A DNA stretch of 49,026 bases from an uncultured Prevotella sp. (GCA_900548585.1 URLI01000012.1:1-49026), one strand, 5' to 3'. Shown: positions 34,129 to 43,410, counted from the stretch's first letter. Notes: a model not told the origin generated them from the letters alone. Program-made: numbers and translations.

Positions 34129-34159
34129 CAAAGGTACGTTTTTCCAGCGTCATACCAAA
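34129..34159 (-). promoter_or_regulatory. tRNA-Arg promoter
   Basis: On the minus strand TTTG (34156-34159) is followed after 19 nt by TACCTTTG (34129-34136), a perfect Bacteroidetes promoter ending 10 nt from the tRNA 5' end. Confidence 0.8.
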
Positions 34160-34219
34160 ATTATTTCGTTATTTTTTCAACTTTCCTCTTTCATTAATGC
34201 CTTTTATGAAAAAAAAGAT

Positions 34220-34227
34220 TAACTTTG
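34220..34227 (+). promoter_or_regulatory. Promoter -7 box of the 34281 gene
   Basis: TAACTTTG matches the consensus 53 nt before the ATG. No exact TTTG is at -33. Confidence 0.55.
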
Positions 34228-34280
34228 CAGAGTGATGCGAAAATACATTATCTGATAACGAAAACATAAAAGACACGACT

Positions 34281-34979
34281 ATGAGGAAACGTAAATTTTA
34301 TTTTGCCGTGGCATTAATTGCGGCAATGTTCACACAGACAATCATGGCACAGCCGGCAACAGTGAGAGTTAGGTTTTCAGGCAAAGCCCCAGACATCAAC
34401 GACTTCGTGACGAGTTTCGCGCGGGCGTACAATGGCAGCGAGGACTTCAGCACGTTTTCAAGCGAGGTGGTGAAAGGAACGCACGGCTATGCCTACGCGG
34501 AGATTGTGAGTGACAAGAGGAACGGCTACGCGTCATACAAGACCGAGAGCGGAATTGACGGCTCGGTCAAGAAACTGGAGATGTGCTACTGGAACTGCAC
34601 CGGAGGGAAGTCGAAAATCGTTGCCGTGAACGTACTGTCACTCTACGGCGGGAAAACAGACAGAAGCGTGATGACCTTCTACCGTTACGACAATGCCACC
34701 CGCGTGATGAAGAAGATAGCGGCCCCGTTCGACCGCAAGGTGCGCCCCGTGGACTACACCGGGCCGCAGAGGACGAGGCCGTCTGTCAGGAAAAAGGCGC
34801 GCTCTTTTGGCAACAGGGAGGCGACCGGGGAATGGGCGCCCATCTACACCCTGCCACAGCAGGGGAAGAACATCGAGCTGCGGATTGCCAACGGCTCACT
34901 GCTGACCCTCGCGGAGAGACAATGGATAAGGTATAACTGGACTGGAAACGGGTTCAGACTCGTGGTGGTGGAAGACTGA
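34281..34979 (+). CDS. Secreted protein, unknown function
   Basis: The 232-residue protein has a signal peptide (MRKRKFYFAVALIAAMFTQT, cleaved near IMAQ) and no lipobox. The first part (VRVRFSGKAPDINDFVTSFA) is followed by a region with a pair of Cys (MCYWNCTGGKSK), which may form a disulfide. The second half is basic (RKVRPVDYTGPQRTRPSVRK). No family is recognised. It is probably periplasmic or secreted. It shares an operon with the YARHG gene (26-nt gap). Confidence 0.7.
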   Translation: MRKRKFYFAVALIAAMFTQTIMAQPATVRVRFSGKAPDINDFVTSFARAYNGSEDFSTFSSEVVKGTHGYAYAEIVSDKRNGYASYKTESGIDGSVKKLEMCYWNCTGGKSKIVAVNVLSLYGGKTDRSVMTFYRYDNATRVMKKIAAPFDRKVRPVDYTGPQRTRPSVRKKARSFGNREATGEWAPIYTLPQQGKNIELRIANGSLLTLAERQWIRYNWTGNGFRLVVVED

Positions 34980-35005
34980 AAGACAACATTAAATCAGCAA
35001 AAGAC

Positions 35006-36016
35006 ATGAAAAAGACAATATTGCTATCATTGATGCTGATGCCGCTTTGCCTGATGGCACAGCATCCTTTATCCGCGAAAGACATGTACTGGACAAACGG
35101 CGACATTTTCTTCTTCTTTCCGGAACATGCCGCCAGACCTGGACTTTATGCCGGCCTTGGCGGGACATTACATGAGGGCGGCATCATTTTCGGCCTGGCA
35201 GGCAAGGGGCGGAAATACAAACTCGTCGAGGCTGACAACGGCGAAAAGCCAGGCTCGGAATTATACTCACGCGGACAAACCCTTTTCTATGCCAAAGAAA
35301 ATGTCACGGCGGAACTGAAGACAATAATGGGGAAACGATACTTGCTGTTCTATGACGGCAACAGCTTGCTCGACGTTTACCACGAAGAGAGTGAAACAGG
35401 CAACGATATAACAAAACTGGAAACAGGCCTCATAAGGAAAATATTTCTCGCCGGGGAATACATCGACCCAAAGGGCGACCTGGTGACATTCGACGGCAAC
35501 AGCCAGAGGGTGCATGGACTGCGCAACGGATGGGAAAACTATACCATAGAGAAGATATTTGACGTGGTGCCATCAAACATAATAAGCATTGACAAGGAAA
35601 CGTCATTCTCAGTGTTTCACGAAGATGACGGGCTGCTGCTAAAGAAAATGGAGCACTGCGGACAAGACCCGACGGACTGGAATGAGAATGGCGCCTTTAT
35701 AAGACTGTACCATGTGCTGCCCAACAATATGCGGGGAACGGCAGGCAAGACATCGCGTTTCGACTTTGCCAGCAACGGCGTGCTTTACAGTTCTGTGCTG
35801 GGTTCTTTCACAAAAAGCGAACTTCGCCTGATGAGGAACGAGATATTCGCACGCCACGGCTACAGTTTCCACGCAGAAGATCTGAGACAATATTTCGGGC
35901 AATGCCCATGGTACTCGCCGCTGGAGGACAACGACGCCGCATTGGCAGGGCTGACCGAGACCGAGAAAATAAACATCCAGCTGATGAAACATTTCGAGGA
36001 AATGCCACTCCCCTAA
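35006..36016 (+). CDS. Secreted YARHG-domain protein
   Basis: The 336-residue protein has a signal peptide (MKKTILLSLMLMPLCLMAQ). The main body has no recognised family; the C-terminal part is a YARHG domain with LRLMRNEIFARHGYSF, then YFGQCPWYSP and LTETEKINIQLM (about 265-330). YARHG domains occur in extracellular or periplasmic bacterial proteins and are thought to act in cell-wall or surface binding; the function is not established. It follows the 34281 gene by 26 nt. The next gene, an outer-membrane barrel, is 141 nt downstream. Confidence 0.8.
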   Translation: MKKTILLSLMLMPLCLMAQHPLSAKDMYWTNGDIFFFFPEHAARPGLYAGLGGTLHEGGIIFGLAGKGRKYKLVEADNGEKPGSELYSRGQTLFYAKENVTAELKTIMGKRYLLFYDGNSLLDVYHEESETGNDITKLETGLIRKIFLAGEYIDPKGDLVTFDGNSQRVHGLRNGWENYTIEKIFDVVPSNIISIDKETSFSVFHEDDGLLLKKMEHCGQDPTDWNENGAFIRLYHVLPNNMRGTAGKTSRFDFASNGVLYSSVLGSFTKSELRLMRNEIFARHGYSFHAEDLRQYFGQCPWYSPLEDNDAALAGLTETEKINIQLMKHFEEMPLP

Positions 36017-36157
36017 TGACCTGCAAGACCAAGGTAAAACATAAAAAAAGCGAACACGATTAAACATAATGCCTCTTTTATCATCGAACGTAACAAAAGG
36101 TGTGGCAAGGCGGCTCGCGCTATAGCCATATCCTGCGGACAAGATCATAAAAAAGGT

Positions 36158-39094
36158 ATGCTATCAAGAAAGATTGTTCTTGCCGTCGCGGCGACATTCG
36201 CAGCCATGACGGCAATGGCACAGTGCGGAAAGATTACAGGAAAAATCATTGACAACAGTACGAGGGAGGCCGTGATGCATGCCACCGTGCAACTGCTCGG
36301 CGGCGACTCGGCGTTCGTGGCAGGCACGGTAACCGACGTGAACGGCGAGTTCGCCATTGAGGCGGGGGGCAACGGGAAGTTCATCGTGAAGGTGTCCAGC
36401 ATAGGATATTCAGTGATTACGAAAACGGTGAGCGTGACCGGCGGCATGGACGTTGCACTCGGCACGCTGACGATGAGGCCCGACGCGGTGATGCTGGAGG
36501 GAGTGACGGCGACGGGGCAAGCAAAGAAGGTGGTGCTGAAAGAAGACACGTTCGTTTACAACGCGAATGCCTTCCGAACGCCGGAGGGGTCTGTCGTGGA
36601 GGAACTTGTCAAGCGGCTGCCGGGAGCGGAGATATCCGACGACGGCAAGATCACCATCAACGGCAAGGAGGTGAAGAAGATAAAGGTTGACGGCAAGGAG
36701 TTTATGACGGGCGACACGGAGACGGCGTTGAAAAACCTGCCCACATCCATAATAAACAACATAAAGTCGTATGACGAGAAGAGCGACATGGCGAAAATGA
36801 CGGGCATCGACGACGGAAACGAGGAAACGGTGCTCGACTTCGGCATAAAGCCGGGAATGAACAAGGGGACGATGGCAAACACCGACCTCGCGGTGGGAAA
36901 CCACAGCCGGTATGCGGAACGTCTTATGGGGGGATTCTTCAACGACAAGGTACGCACGATGGTCTTCGGGAACTTCAACAACACCAACGACCGGGGATTT
37001 CCCGGCGGAGGCGGCGGATGGAGACCCGGCAACGCGAGGAACGGACTGAACACAAAGAAGATGGTTGGAGTGAACTTCAACTACGAGGAGAAGGACAGGC
37101 TGGAGATTGACGGACACGCGAGATGGAACCACACCAACAACGACACGCGCGCGGAACAGTCGGCAGAGTATTTCAACGGAGGACGCTCATCGTTCGCAAA
37201 CAGCCTGAACCAGAGCTACTCGCGGCGCGACAGATGGGTGCTAAGGATGCGCATGGAATGGACGCCGGACTCAATGACGACGCTGCTGTTCCGCCCGGAA
37301 CTGTCAACAACGACGATCGACAAGCGAGCGACGGGACTGTCGGCCAACTACAACAGCGATCCGTTCCTGCTCTATCCGTCACCACTCGCCACCCACGCAA
37401 TAGAGCAAATGGCGGAGGAGGGCAGCATCGTAAGCACAAGCGCGAGCAACTCTATTTCCTACGACAACCAGAAGTATGCCGGCGCAACGCTGCTGGCGAG
37501 CCGGAAACTCAACGGCGAGGGACGCAACATAACAATAGAGGCCGAGGCCTCATACAACAAGGGGGCAAACGAGGGGATGTCGCTCGCAGACACACATCTT
37601 TACGGGATAATCAACACAGAAGGCAACGACTCGACATATCAGACAAACCGGTATAGCACAACGCCCACAAAGTCGTACAGATACAGCGTTCAGGCGACAT
37701 ACAGCGAACCGGTTTTCAGAAAGACCTACCTGCAAGTAGGCTACAAGTTCGCATACGGACACGACAAGAGCGACCGATCAACATTCGACTTCAGCAAAAC
37801 GGGCGGCGACACATTCAGCGGACTGGCACCCGCATACCGGGGCTGGGGCCAGTATCTCGCACGGCTCGGCAACCCCATCGGGACTTATTTGGACAACGAC
37901 CTGAGCCGCTCGTCAGACTACCGCAGCTACATACACGAGATGCAAATGACCTTCCGCATGGTGCGCGGGAAATACCAGATGAGCGCCGGCGTGATGCTGC
38001 AACCACAGCGGACGAGATACAGGCAGGTGTTCAAGGGCATCAGCGTCGACACAGTGCGGACGGTGACAAACTTCTCGCCGACATTCGACCTGAGATATAA
38101 CTTCAGCAAGGTGTCACGCCTGCGGATAAGCTACCGTGGAACGGCGGCGCAGCCGGCAATGGCAGACCTGCTCGACATAACCGACGACAGCGACCCGATG
38201 AACATCAGGAGGGGAAACCCGGGGCTGAAACCGGCGTTCACGCACAGCATGAGGCTGTTCTACAACAACTACATACCACGCCACCAACGCGCCGTAATGA
38301 CTTTCGCACACTACAGCAACACGCGCAACGCGGTGGCGCAGACCGTGGCATACGACGAGAAGAGCGGAGCGAGAACATCACGGCCGGAGAACGTCAACGG
38401 CAACTGGAACGCTAACGCAGGCGTGATGTTCAACACGGCGATAGACTCAACGGGCTATTTCAACGTCAACACGTTCACAATGCTCGGCCACAACAACCAC
38501 GTGGGGTATGTGGCCAAGGGAAGAGACGCGGCATCGGTGAAGAACACCACGCGGACGACCAACGTGACGGAGCGGCTGGGACTGAGTTTCCGCAACTCGT
38601 GGATAGAGGTGGAACTGGACGGCTCGCTCAACTACACTCACGCACGCAACCTGCTTCAGGAACAGAACAACCTCGACACATGGCAGTTCGGCTACGGCGC
38701 AAGCACGACTGTCCACATGCCCTGGGGAATGTCGGTGTCAACCGACCTGCACGAGCAGAGCCGGCGGGGGTACAACGACAGGGCGATGAACACAAACGAA
38801 CTGATTTGGAACGCGCAGATCAGCCAGGGCTTCCTGAAGAACAAGGCTCTCACGGTGATGCTGCAGTTCCACGACATACTGCACCGGCAGAGCTCGTTCA
38901 CACGCACGCTGAACTCGATGATGCGCAGCGACACGCGGTACAACAGCATCAACAGCTACGCAATGCTCCACGTCACCTACCGCCTCAACGCGTTCGGCGG
39001 AGGAGGAGACAGGGGACAATTCCACGGCAACGGCGGGCGCGGCGGACATGGCTTCGGCAGGCCGGGAGGCTTCGGCGGCAGACGCAGGTTCTGA
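36158..39094 (+). CDS. Large outer-membrane beta-barrel, TonB-receptor-like
   Basis: The 978-residue protein has a signal peptide (MLSRKIVLAVAATFAAMTAM), a carboxypeptidase-regulatory-like beta domain (about 25-110, with ITGKIIDNSTREAVMHATVQ), a plug-like region (about 130-220, with EELVKRLPGAEISDDGKITI) and a long barrel of the OMP_b-brl_3 type. The C-terminal end is a Gly-rich, Arg-containing tail (GGGGDRGQFHGNGGRGGHGF) rather than a terminal aromatic strand. Such proteins take up substrates or form surface complexes, but no SusD partner is adjacent. Its stop codon (TGA, 39092-39094) coincides with the end of a family B repeat. Confidence 0.82.
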   Translation: MLSRKIVLAVAATFAAMTAMAQCGKITGKIIDNSTREAVMHATVQLLGGDSAFVAGTVTDVNGEFAIEAGGNGKFIVKVSSIGYSVITKTVSVTGGMDVALGTLTMRPDAVMLEGVTATGQAKKVVLKEDTFVYNANAFRTPEGSVVEELVKRLPGAEISDDGKITINGKEVKKIKVDGKEFMTGDTETALKNLPTSIINNIKSYDEKSDMAKMTGIDDGNEETVLDFGIKPGMNKGTMANTDLAVGNHSRYAERLMGGFFNDKVRTMVFGNFNNTNDRGFPGGGGGWRPGNARNGLNTKKMVGVNFNYEEKDRLEIDGHARWNHTNNDTRAEQSAEYFNGGRSSFANSLNQSYSRRDRWVLRMRMEWTPDSMTTLLFRPELSTTTIDKRATGLSANYNSDPFLLYPSPLATHAIEQMAEEGSIVSTSASNSISYDNQKYAGATLLASRKLNGEGRNITIEAEASYNKGANEGMSLADTHLYGIINTEGNDSTYQTNRYSTTPTKSYRYSVQATYSEPVFRKTYLQVGYKFAYGHDKSDRSTFDFSKTGGDTFSGLAPAYRGWGQYLARLGNPIGTYLDNDLSRSSDYRSYIHEMQMTFRMVRGKYQMSAGVMLQPQRTRYRQVFKGISVDTVRTVTNFSPTFDLRYNFSKVSRLRISYRGTAAQPAMADLLDITDDSDPMNIRRGNPGLKPAFTHSMRLFYNNYIPRHQRAVMTFAHYSNTRNAVAQTVAYDEKSGARTSRPENVNGNWNANAGVMFNTAIDSTGYFNVNTFTMLGHNNHVGYVAKGRDAASVKNTTRTTNVTERLGLSFRNSWIEVELDGSLNYTHARNLLQEQNNLDTWQFGYGASTTVHMPWGMSVSTDLHEQSRRGYNDRAMNTNELIWNAQISQGFLKNKALTVMLQFHDILHRQSSFTRTLNSMMRSDTRYNSINSYAMLHVTYRLNAFGGGGDRGQFHGNGGRGGHGFGRPGGFGGRRRF

Positions 39095-39292
39095 AAACAG
39101 CAGGCATGGGCTGTCTTCCCGCCGACACCAACCAAAACGGTAAATACGGCGTAATTGCTGACCAAATACGGCGTAATTGCTGACCAAATACGGCGTGTTT
39201 GCTGACCAAATACGGCGTGTTTGCCATGCTGCCGGCACCAAACGTCACGCCGGGTCGGTGCCAACTGGCGGGAAAGAGAATACTAACCGGGA
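39092..39292 (-). repeat. Family B element, copy 2, with 22-bp array
   Basis: Reversed, this copy matches copy 3 over both arms: ATTTACCGTTTTGGTTGG, TCGGCGGGAAGACAGC and CTGTTTTCA on one side; ACCGACCCGGCGTG, TGCCGGC and GGCAAACACGCCGTATTTGG on the other. The core array (39142-39223) has three full 22-bp units AAATACGGCGTAATTGCTGA(CC) and a partial fourth. An inverted repeat GGCACC...GGTGCC (39234-39261) lies in one arm. It begins on the stop codon of the outer-membrane gene and ends near the TCCCGGTT word at 39285-39292. Confidence 0.75.
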
Positions 39293-39386
39293 AAGCACTG
39301 GATATAACTCACAACAAAACAGGGTGTCGTATTGGCGGGCCTTGCTTATTGGCCGCCTGACTCAAAAAAATGGATTCGCAGACGAG

Positions 39387-39962
39387 TCACCCGAAGGTCT
39401 TCCTTATTTCGTCCTCTATCGTACGGGGGAAATGCTTCATCTCGAGGACGTGTATCTTCGCCTCTATGTCCCCGGCCGTGTCTGTGCTTGCGAGCGGTGT
39501 CCTGAACTGTGCCACGATCTCGCCGCCGTCGCATACGCTGCTCACGCGGTGGATGGTTATGCCGGTCTCGGTTTCCCCCGCCGCCTTCACCGCCTCGTGG
39601 ACGTGATGCCCGTACATGCCCTTGCCGCCATACTTCGGCAGCAACGCCGGGTGGATGTTGAGCATCCTGCCATCGTATTCTCGTGTCAGGTACTCCGGCA
39701 CCATTAGCAGGAAGCCGGCGAGGACGATGTAGTCGATGGAGCGGCTGCGCAGCAGCGGCAAGACGTTCTCCTCAACGGCAAGTTGCGCCTTGCCTGCGAC
39801 GGCGGTCTCCACACCGAGGTTGGCGGCGCGCGTCAGTGCGTAGGCGTCGGCGCGGCTGGAAATCACAAGTCGCACGCGCGCCAGCTCCGAATTGCTGAAG
39901 TGCCGTATTATGTTCTCACAGTTTGTCCCGTTCCCGGAAACGAAAATCGCAATGTTTTTCAT
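39387..39962 (-). CDS. purN: Phosphoribosylglycinamide formyltransferase
   Basis: The 191-residue enzyme transfers a formyl group from 10-formyltetrahydrofolate to GAR in purine synthesis. The N-terminal block IAIFVSGNGTNCENI binds phosphate. The catalytic Asn and His are in MLNIHPALLPKYGGKGMYG, followed by HHVHEAV. The catalytic Asp region is VSSVCDGGEIVAQ. Length is standard. It is the last gene of a same-strand group with the S4-domain gene (24-nt gap). Confidence 0.94.
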   Translation of the reverse strand: MKNIAIFVSGNGTNCENIIRHFSNSELARVRLVISSRADAYALTRAANLGVETAVAGKAQLAVEENVLPLLRSRSIDYIVLAGFLLMVPEYLTREYDGRMLNIHPALLPKYGGKGMYGHHVHEAVKAAGETETGITIHRVSSVCDGGEIVAQFRTPLASTDTAGDIEAKIHVLEMKHFPRTIEDEIRKTFG

Positions 39963-39986
39963 ATTTTGTCAATGGTCTGTTGTCGT

Positions 39987-40457
39987 TCATTCGTCAAGGT
40001 CGAAGTCGTCATCATCGTCGTCGAAGCCAAACATCACAGGCTCTGTGAACGCGTCCATCGCGCGGCGTTCCTTCTTGGTCGGTCGCCCGGTGCCCCTCGC
40101 CCGGTCAACGAATCCGCTGATGCGGCTCATCTCGAGTATCTCGTACTGTTTCGGGTCGGTGACGTTCTCGTAGATGCCGGGCAGCATTTTCGCCCCCACA
40201 CGCTGCTCTATGCACTTCAGCACGCGGAACGAGTAGGTGACGGGCGGTTTCCTGACGCTCACCGTCTCCCCGGCCTTTATCATGCGCGAGGGCTTCACGC
40301 CCGTGCCGCCCATCGTCACGCGTCCGTTCTTGCAGGCGTCTGCCGCCATCGACCTGGTCTTGAAGATGCGTGCCGCCCACAGCCACTTGTCTAACCGTGC
40401 CGTCGCCGTCGCGCCGTTCTGTATGTCCGCCTGCCCCTTGCCTTTTCTTTCCTGCAT
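39987..40457 (-). CDS. S4-domain RNA-binding protein, Hsp15-like
   Basis: The 156-residue basic protein has an S4 RNA-binding domain (ARLDKWLWAARIFKTRSMAA ... GRVTMGGTGVKPSRMIKAGE, about 20-75) and an acidic C-terminal end (FGFDDDDDDFDLDE). Hsp15 binds 50S subunits carrying stalled nascent peptide and helps recycle them. This fits its position directly downstream of peptidyl-tRNA hydrolase (9-nt gap), another rescue factor, and near L25. Confidence 0.87.
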   Translation of the reverse strand: MQERKGKGQADIQNGATATARLDKWLWAARIFKTRSMAADACKNGRVTMGGTGVKPSRMIKAGETVSVRKPPVTYSFRVLKCIEQRVGAKMLPGIYENVTDPKQYEILEMSRISGFVDRARGTGRPTKKERRAMDAFTEPVMFGFDDDDDDFDLDE

Positions 40458-40466
40458 TGCCTTATG

Positions 40467-41081
40467 TTATTCCGTGTCCGTTGGTTTCCCGGCTTGTCCT
40501 TCCGTTTTTGCCACGGGCCTTTTCTTGTTGAACTGGTTCATGGTTATGTCTATGCCTGCGAGCACGAAACTCCTTATCTCGTCCACCGCGACATCCATCT
40601 GCGGCTGCAGGACGCTCATTTCGTCATCTGAATACCTTCCAAGCACCCAGTCAACCTGTCCTCCGCGCGGGAAGTCGCTGCCGATGCCCACCCTGAGGCG
40701 TGCGTAGTCCTGCCCGATGAGTTGCTGTATATGCCCCAGGCCGTTGTGACCGCCGTTGCTGCCGCTGCCCTTCAGCCGCAGCGTGCCGAGCGGCAGGGCT
40801 ATCTCGTCAGCCACGACGAGGAGTCTCTTCTGGTCGATGTTCTCCTTGTTGAGCCAGTATCTCACGGCATTTCCGCTGAGGTTCATGAATGTGGTTGGCT
40901 TCAGCATGATAACCTTTCGCCCCCTCAGCGATGTCTCTGCCACGAACCCATATCGCCGGTCACTGAAAACGACATTGGACGCTTTGGCTAAAGCGTCCAA
41001 TATCATGAATCCTGTGTTGTGCCGGGTCCCGGCATATTCGTCGCCTGGATTTCCCAGCCCCACTATCAAGTATTTGTCCAT
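40467..41081 (-). CDS. pth: Peptidyl-tRNA hydrolase
   Basis: The 204-residue enzyme cleaves peptidyl-tRNA released from stalled ribosomes. Signature residues are Asn11 and His21 in VGLGNPGDEYAGTRHNTGF, the block LKPTTFMNLSG, Asp92 in VVADEIALPLGTLR, and the loop GSGSNGGHNGLGHIQQLIG. Length is normal. It lies 64 nt downstream of the L25/Ctc gene, an arrangement common in bacteria. Confidence 0.96.
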   Translation of the reverse strand: MDKYLIVGLGNPGDEYAGTRHNTGFMILDALAKASNVVFSDRRYGFVAETSLRGRKVIMLKPTTFMNLSGNAVRYWLNKENIDQKRLLVVADEIALPLGTLRLKGSGSNGGHNGLGHIQQLIGQDYARLRVGIGSDFPRGGQVDWVLGRYSDDEMSVLQPQMDVAVDEIRSFVLAGIDITMNQFNKKRPVAKTEGQAGKPTDTE

Positions 41082-41145
41082 TTGTCTGTCAAAGTCCCTG
41101 CGCTTGATGTTTCAGATGCAGGCCCGCCCGAGGCATGGCTTGCTG

Positions 41146-41784
41146 TCATTCGGCAGCAGGCGCTTCCTCCTCGGTCTTTTCTTCCTCACCCTCAGTTGTG
41201 GTATCCTCGGCAACAGTGCTCTTGCGTGTGGCCTTGATTGTGCATACGACAACGTCCTTGCTTGTTGCCATCTCTATGCCCTCGAAGTCGAGGTCACCCA
41301 CCTTTATGCTGTTGCCGATGGTCATATTCGTAACGTCGATGTTTAGCGTGTCAGGAATGTCCTTGTACCTCGCGCTCACATCCACCTTGCGCACGATGAG
41401 GCTCAGGCGGCCGCCGTCGCGCACGCCCTGTGCCAGTCCGTTGAGTTTCACCGGTATGCCGATTGTCACTTTCTTGTCCTCGTTTATGGCATAGAAATCG
41501 ACGTGCAGCACGGCGTCCGTCACCGGGTGGAATTGGAGTTCCTTCATTATGGCGAGGTGCTCCTCGCCGTCTATGTCAATATTCACTACATACACGTTCG
41601 GCGTGTAAACCACCTTGCGCAGCTCTGCCATCGGCACGGCGAACGCCAGAGCCTTTGGCAGGCCGTTCTCGTCCTTTGCCTCGCCATAGATGTTGCATGG
41701 CACGAGGCCTTCCTTTCTCAACAGTTTTGTAGCCTTCTTGCCAAGGTCGCTACGCTTGTGACCTGTCAGGTTAATTACCTTCAT
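41146..41784 (-). CDS. rplY: 50S ribosomal protein L25 / general stress protein Ctc
   Basis: The 212-residue protein is the long Ctc form of L25, which binds 5S rRNA. The N-terminal L25 domain (INLTGHKRSDLGKKATKLLR, VPCNIYGE) is followed by the TL5 C-terminal domain (VTIGIPVKLNGLAQGVRDGG, IPDTLNIDVTNMTIGNSIKV). An acidic low-complexity tail ends the protein. The promoter lies about 96 nt upstream, leaving an unusually long leader in which no structure was recognised. Confidence 0.94.
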   Translation of the reverse strand: MKVINLTGHKRSDLGKKATKLLRKEGLVPCNIYGEAKDENGLPKALAFAVPMAELRKVVYTPNVYVVNIDIDGEEHLAIMKELQFHPVTDAVLHVDFYAINEDKKVTIGIPVKLNGLAQGVRDGGRLSLIVRKVDVSARYKDIPDTLNIDVTNMTIGNSIKVGDLDFEGIEMATSKDVVVCTIKATRKSTVAEDTTTEGEEEKTEEEAPAAE

Positions 41785-41879
41785 AATTGTGTTACTCTAA
41801 ATTAAGTTGTTAAACGATACATGCTCTTAATTCGCCATCACACGAGAGTACCTCAAACGATGCGTCTGAAAAAGCGGTG

Positions 41880-41910
41880 CAAAGATACTGCTTTTCGACG
41901 AAACGGCAAA
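41880..41910 (-). promoter_or_regulatory. Promoter of the L25-pth-S4-purN unit
   Basis: On the minus strand TTTG (41907-41910) and TATCTTTG (41880-41887) are 19 nt apart, a perfect Bacteroidetes promoter. It faces away from the nusB promoter in the same gap. Confidence 0.8.
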
Positions 41911-41947
41911 GTTTTCTATTAAAATTCATATAAAATCACGGGGTTTT

Positions 41948-41979
41948 CTTGCACGAGATAACTTTTTTGCATACCTTTG
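41948..41979 (+). promoter_or_regulatory. Promoter of the nusB unit
   Basis: A TTG-containing -33 box (CTTG, 41948-41951) and TACCTTTG (41972-41979) are 20 nt apart. Transcription would start near 41986, about 45 nt before the nusB ATG. Confidence 0.65.
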
Positions 41980-42030
41980 CCCAAAATAATGATGCGCTAA
42001 AGACGATAATCCACATACGGAATTTCAGAT

Positions 42031-43035
42031 ATGATAAACAGAGAACTTATAAGGAACAAGGTGGTTCAGTTAACCTACGCATACTATCAAAACGGAAACC
42101 GCAACATGGAAAATGCAGAGAAGGAACTGATGTTCAGCCTGTCGAAGGCATACGACATGTACAACATGCTGCTCGCACTGATAGTTGCGATAACAAACGA
42201 GGCACGCAGGCAGAACGAGATAGAGACGGCAAGGGCAAGGAGGGAAGGACGCGAGGACCCGCCGCAGAAATTCTGCAACAACAAGTTCGAGATACAACTG
42301 GAGGGGAACAAGATGCTCCAGGAGTTCGTGGAAAGCAAGAAAACGACGTGGAGCAACGAGATTGACGTGGTGAGGAAACTGCTGTCGCACATCGAGCAGA
42401 GCGAGATATACAAGGAATACATGGCCAACCAGGAGGAGGAGACGTATGACGGCGACAGGGAAGTGTGGAGGAAAATATACCGCACGCTCATCATGGACAA
42501 CACCGACCTCGATGCGTTCTTCGAGGAGAAAAGCATATACTGGAACGATGACAAGGACATCGTTGACACCTTCGTGCTGAAGACCATCAAGCGATTTGAG
42601 CCGAAGAACGGGAAAAGCCAGGAACTGCTGCCGGAATACAAGGACTACGAGGACAAGGAGTTCGCAAGGAAACTGTTCCGCGCAACAATACTGAACGCAG
42701 ACCAGTACCAAAGGTACATGAGCGAGACATCGCGCAACTGGGACTTCTCGCGGCTGGCATACATGGACGTGGTGATAATGCAGATAGCGATAGCGGAGAT
42801 GGCAACGTTCCCGAACATACCGATAAACGTGACCATAAACGAATACGTGGAGATTGCGAAGGCATACAGCACGCCGAGGAGCTCGGGCTACATAAACGGT
42901 ATGCTCGACGCAATCGCACGTTACATCATAGACACCGGCAAGGTGGTCAAGGCCATGAGGCCGGCAAGGAACGACGACGCGAAAGACAGCGGCGAGGATG
43001 CCGGCAACGGGGATGACGCGAAAGAAAAGCAATGA
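42031..43035 (+). CDS. nusB: Transcription antitermination factor NusB
   Basis: NusB binds boxA RNA with S10 (NusE) and prevents early termination in rRNA operons. The 334-residue form is much longer than E. coli NusB (139 aa), as is usual in Bacteroidetes. It starts with an extra helical domain (INRELIRNKVVQLTYAYYQN), and the NusB core is at the C-terminal end with ILNADQYQRYMSETSRNWDF, LAYMDVVIMQIAIAEM and NVTINEYVEIAKAYS. The last 25 residues are acidic and disordered. It is the first gene of a five-gene unit. Confidence 0.93.
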   Translation: MINRELIRNKVVQLTYAYYQNGNRNMENAEKELMFSLSKAYDMYNMLLALIVAITNEARRQNEIETARARREGREDPPQKFCNNKFEIQLEGNKMLQEFVESKKTTWSNEIDVVRKLLSHIEQSEIYKEYMANQEEETYDGDREVWRKIYRTLIMDNTDLDAFFEEKSIYWNDDKDIVDTFVLKTIKRFEPKNGKSQELLPEYKDYEDKEFARKLFRATILNADQYQRYMSETSRNWDFSRLAYMDVVIMQIAIAEMATFPNIPINVTINEYVEIAKAYSTPRSSGYINGMLDAIARYIIDTGKVVKAMRPARNDDAKDSGEDAGNGDDAKEKQ

Positions 43036-43068
43036 AAGTATTAACAATGTAAACAATAAAACAAGAAA

Positions 43069-43392
43069 ATGACAACGACAATGCTTTTAGATGCCGCACA
43101 ACAGGGACAGGGGGGCGGCTGGACAATGATCCTCATGCTGCTCGCAGTATTCGCGATAATGTGGTTTTTCATGATAAGGCCGCAGCAGAAGCAGCAGAAA
43201 AAGCTCCGCGAATTCCAGAACTCGCTCGAAGAGGGAGCTAAGGTGATCGTCGGAGGTGGCATTCACGGAACGGTGAAGCGCATAGACAACAACATCATAG
43301 AGGTGGAGATAGCAAAGAGCACCGTAATCCGCGTGGACCGCGCACAGGTGTTCGCCGAAGGCACGCCGGCCGCCGAGACAAAGCAGAAATAA
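43069..43392 (+). CDS. yajC: Preprotein translocase subunit YajC
   Basis: The 107-residue inner-membrane protein associates with SecDF. It has one membrane helix (WTMILMLLAVFAIMWFFMI, about 18-36) followed directly by RPQQKQQKKLREF, then the soluble YajC domain (EGAKVIVGGGIHGTVKRIDN). Size and order of blocks are typical. It lies 33 nt after nusB. Confidence 0.95.
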   Translation: MTTTMLLDAAQQGQGGGWTMILMLLAVFAIMWFFMIRPQQKQQKKLREFQNSLEEGAKVIVGGGIHGTVKRIDNNIIEVEIAKSTVIRVDRAQVFAEGTPAAETKQK

Positions 43393-43410
43393 CCCCATAC
43401 GGACACGGCC

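Noticed and set aside
39327..39370. GC-rich hairpin (GGCGGGCC ... GGCCGCC) as a terminator after purN
   Set aside because: The stem has a bulge and there is no T-run on the minus strand after it, so terminator activity cannot be claimed.
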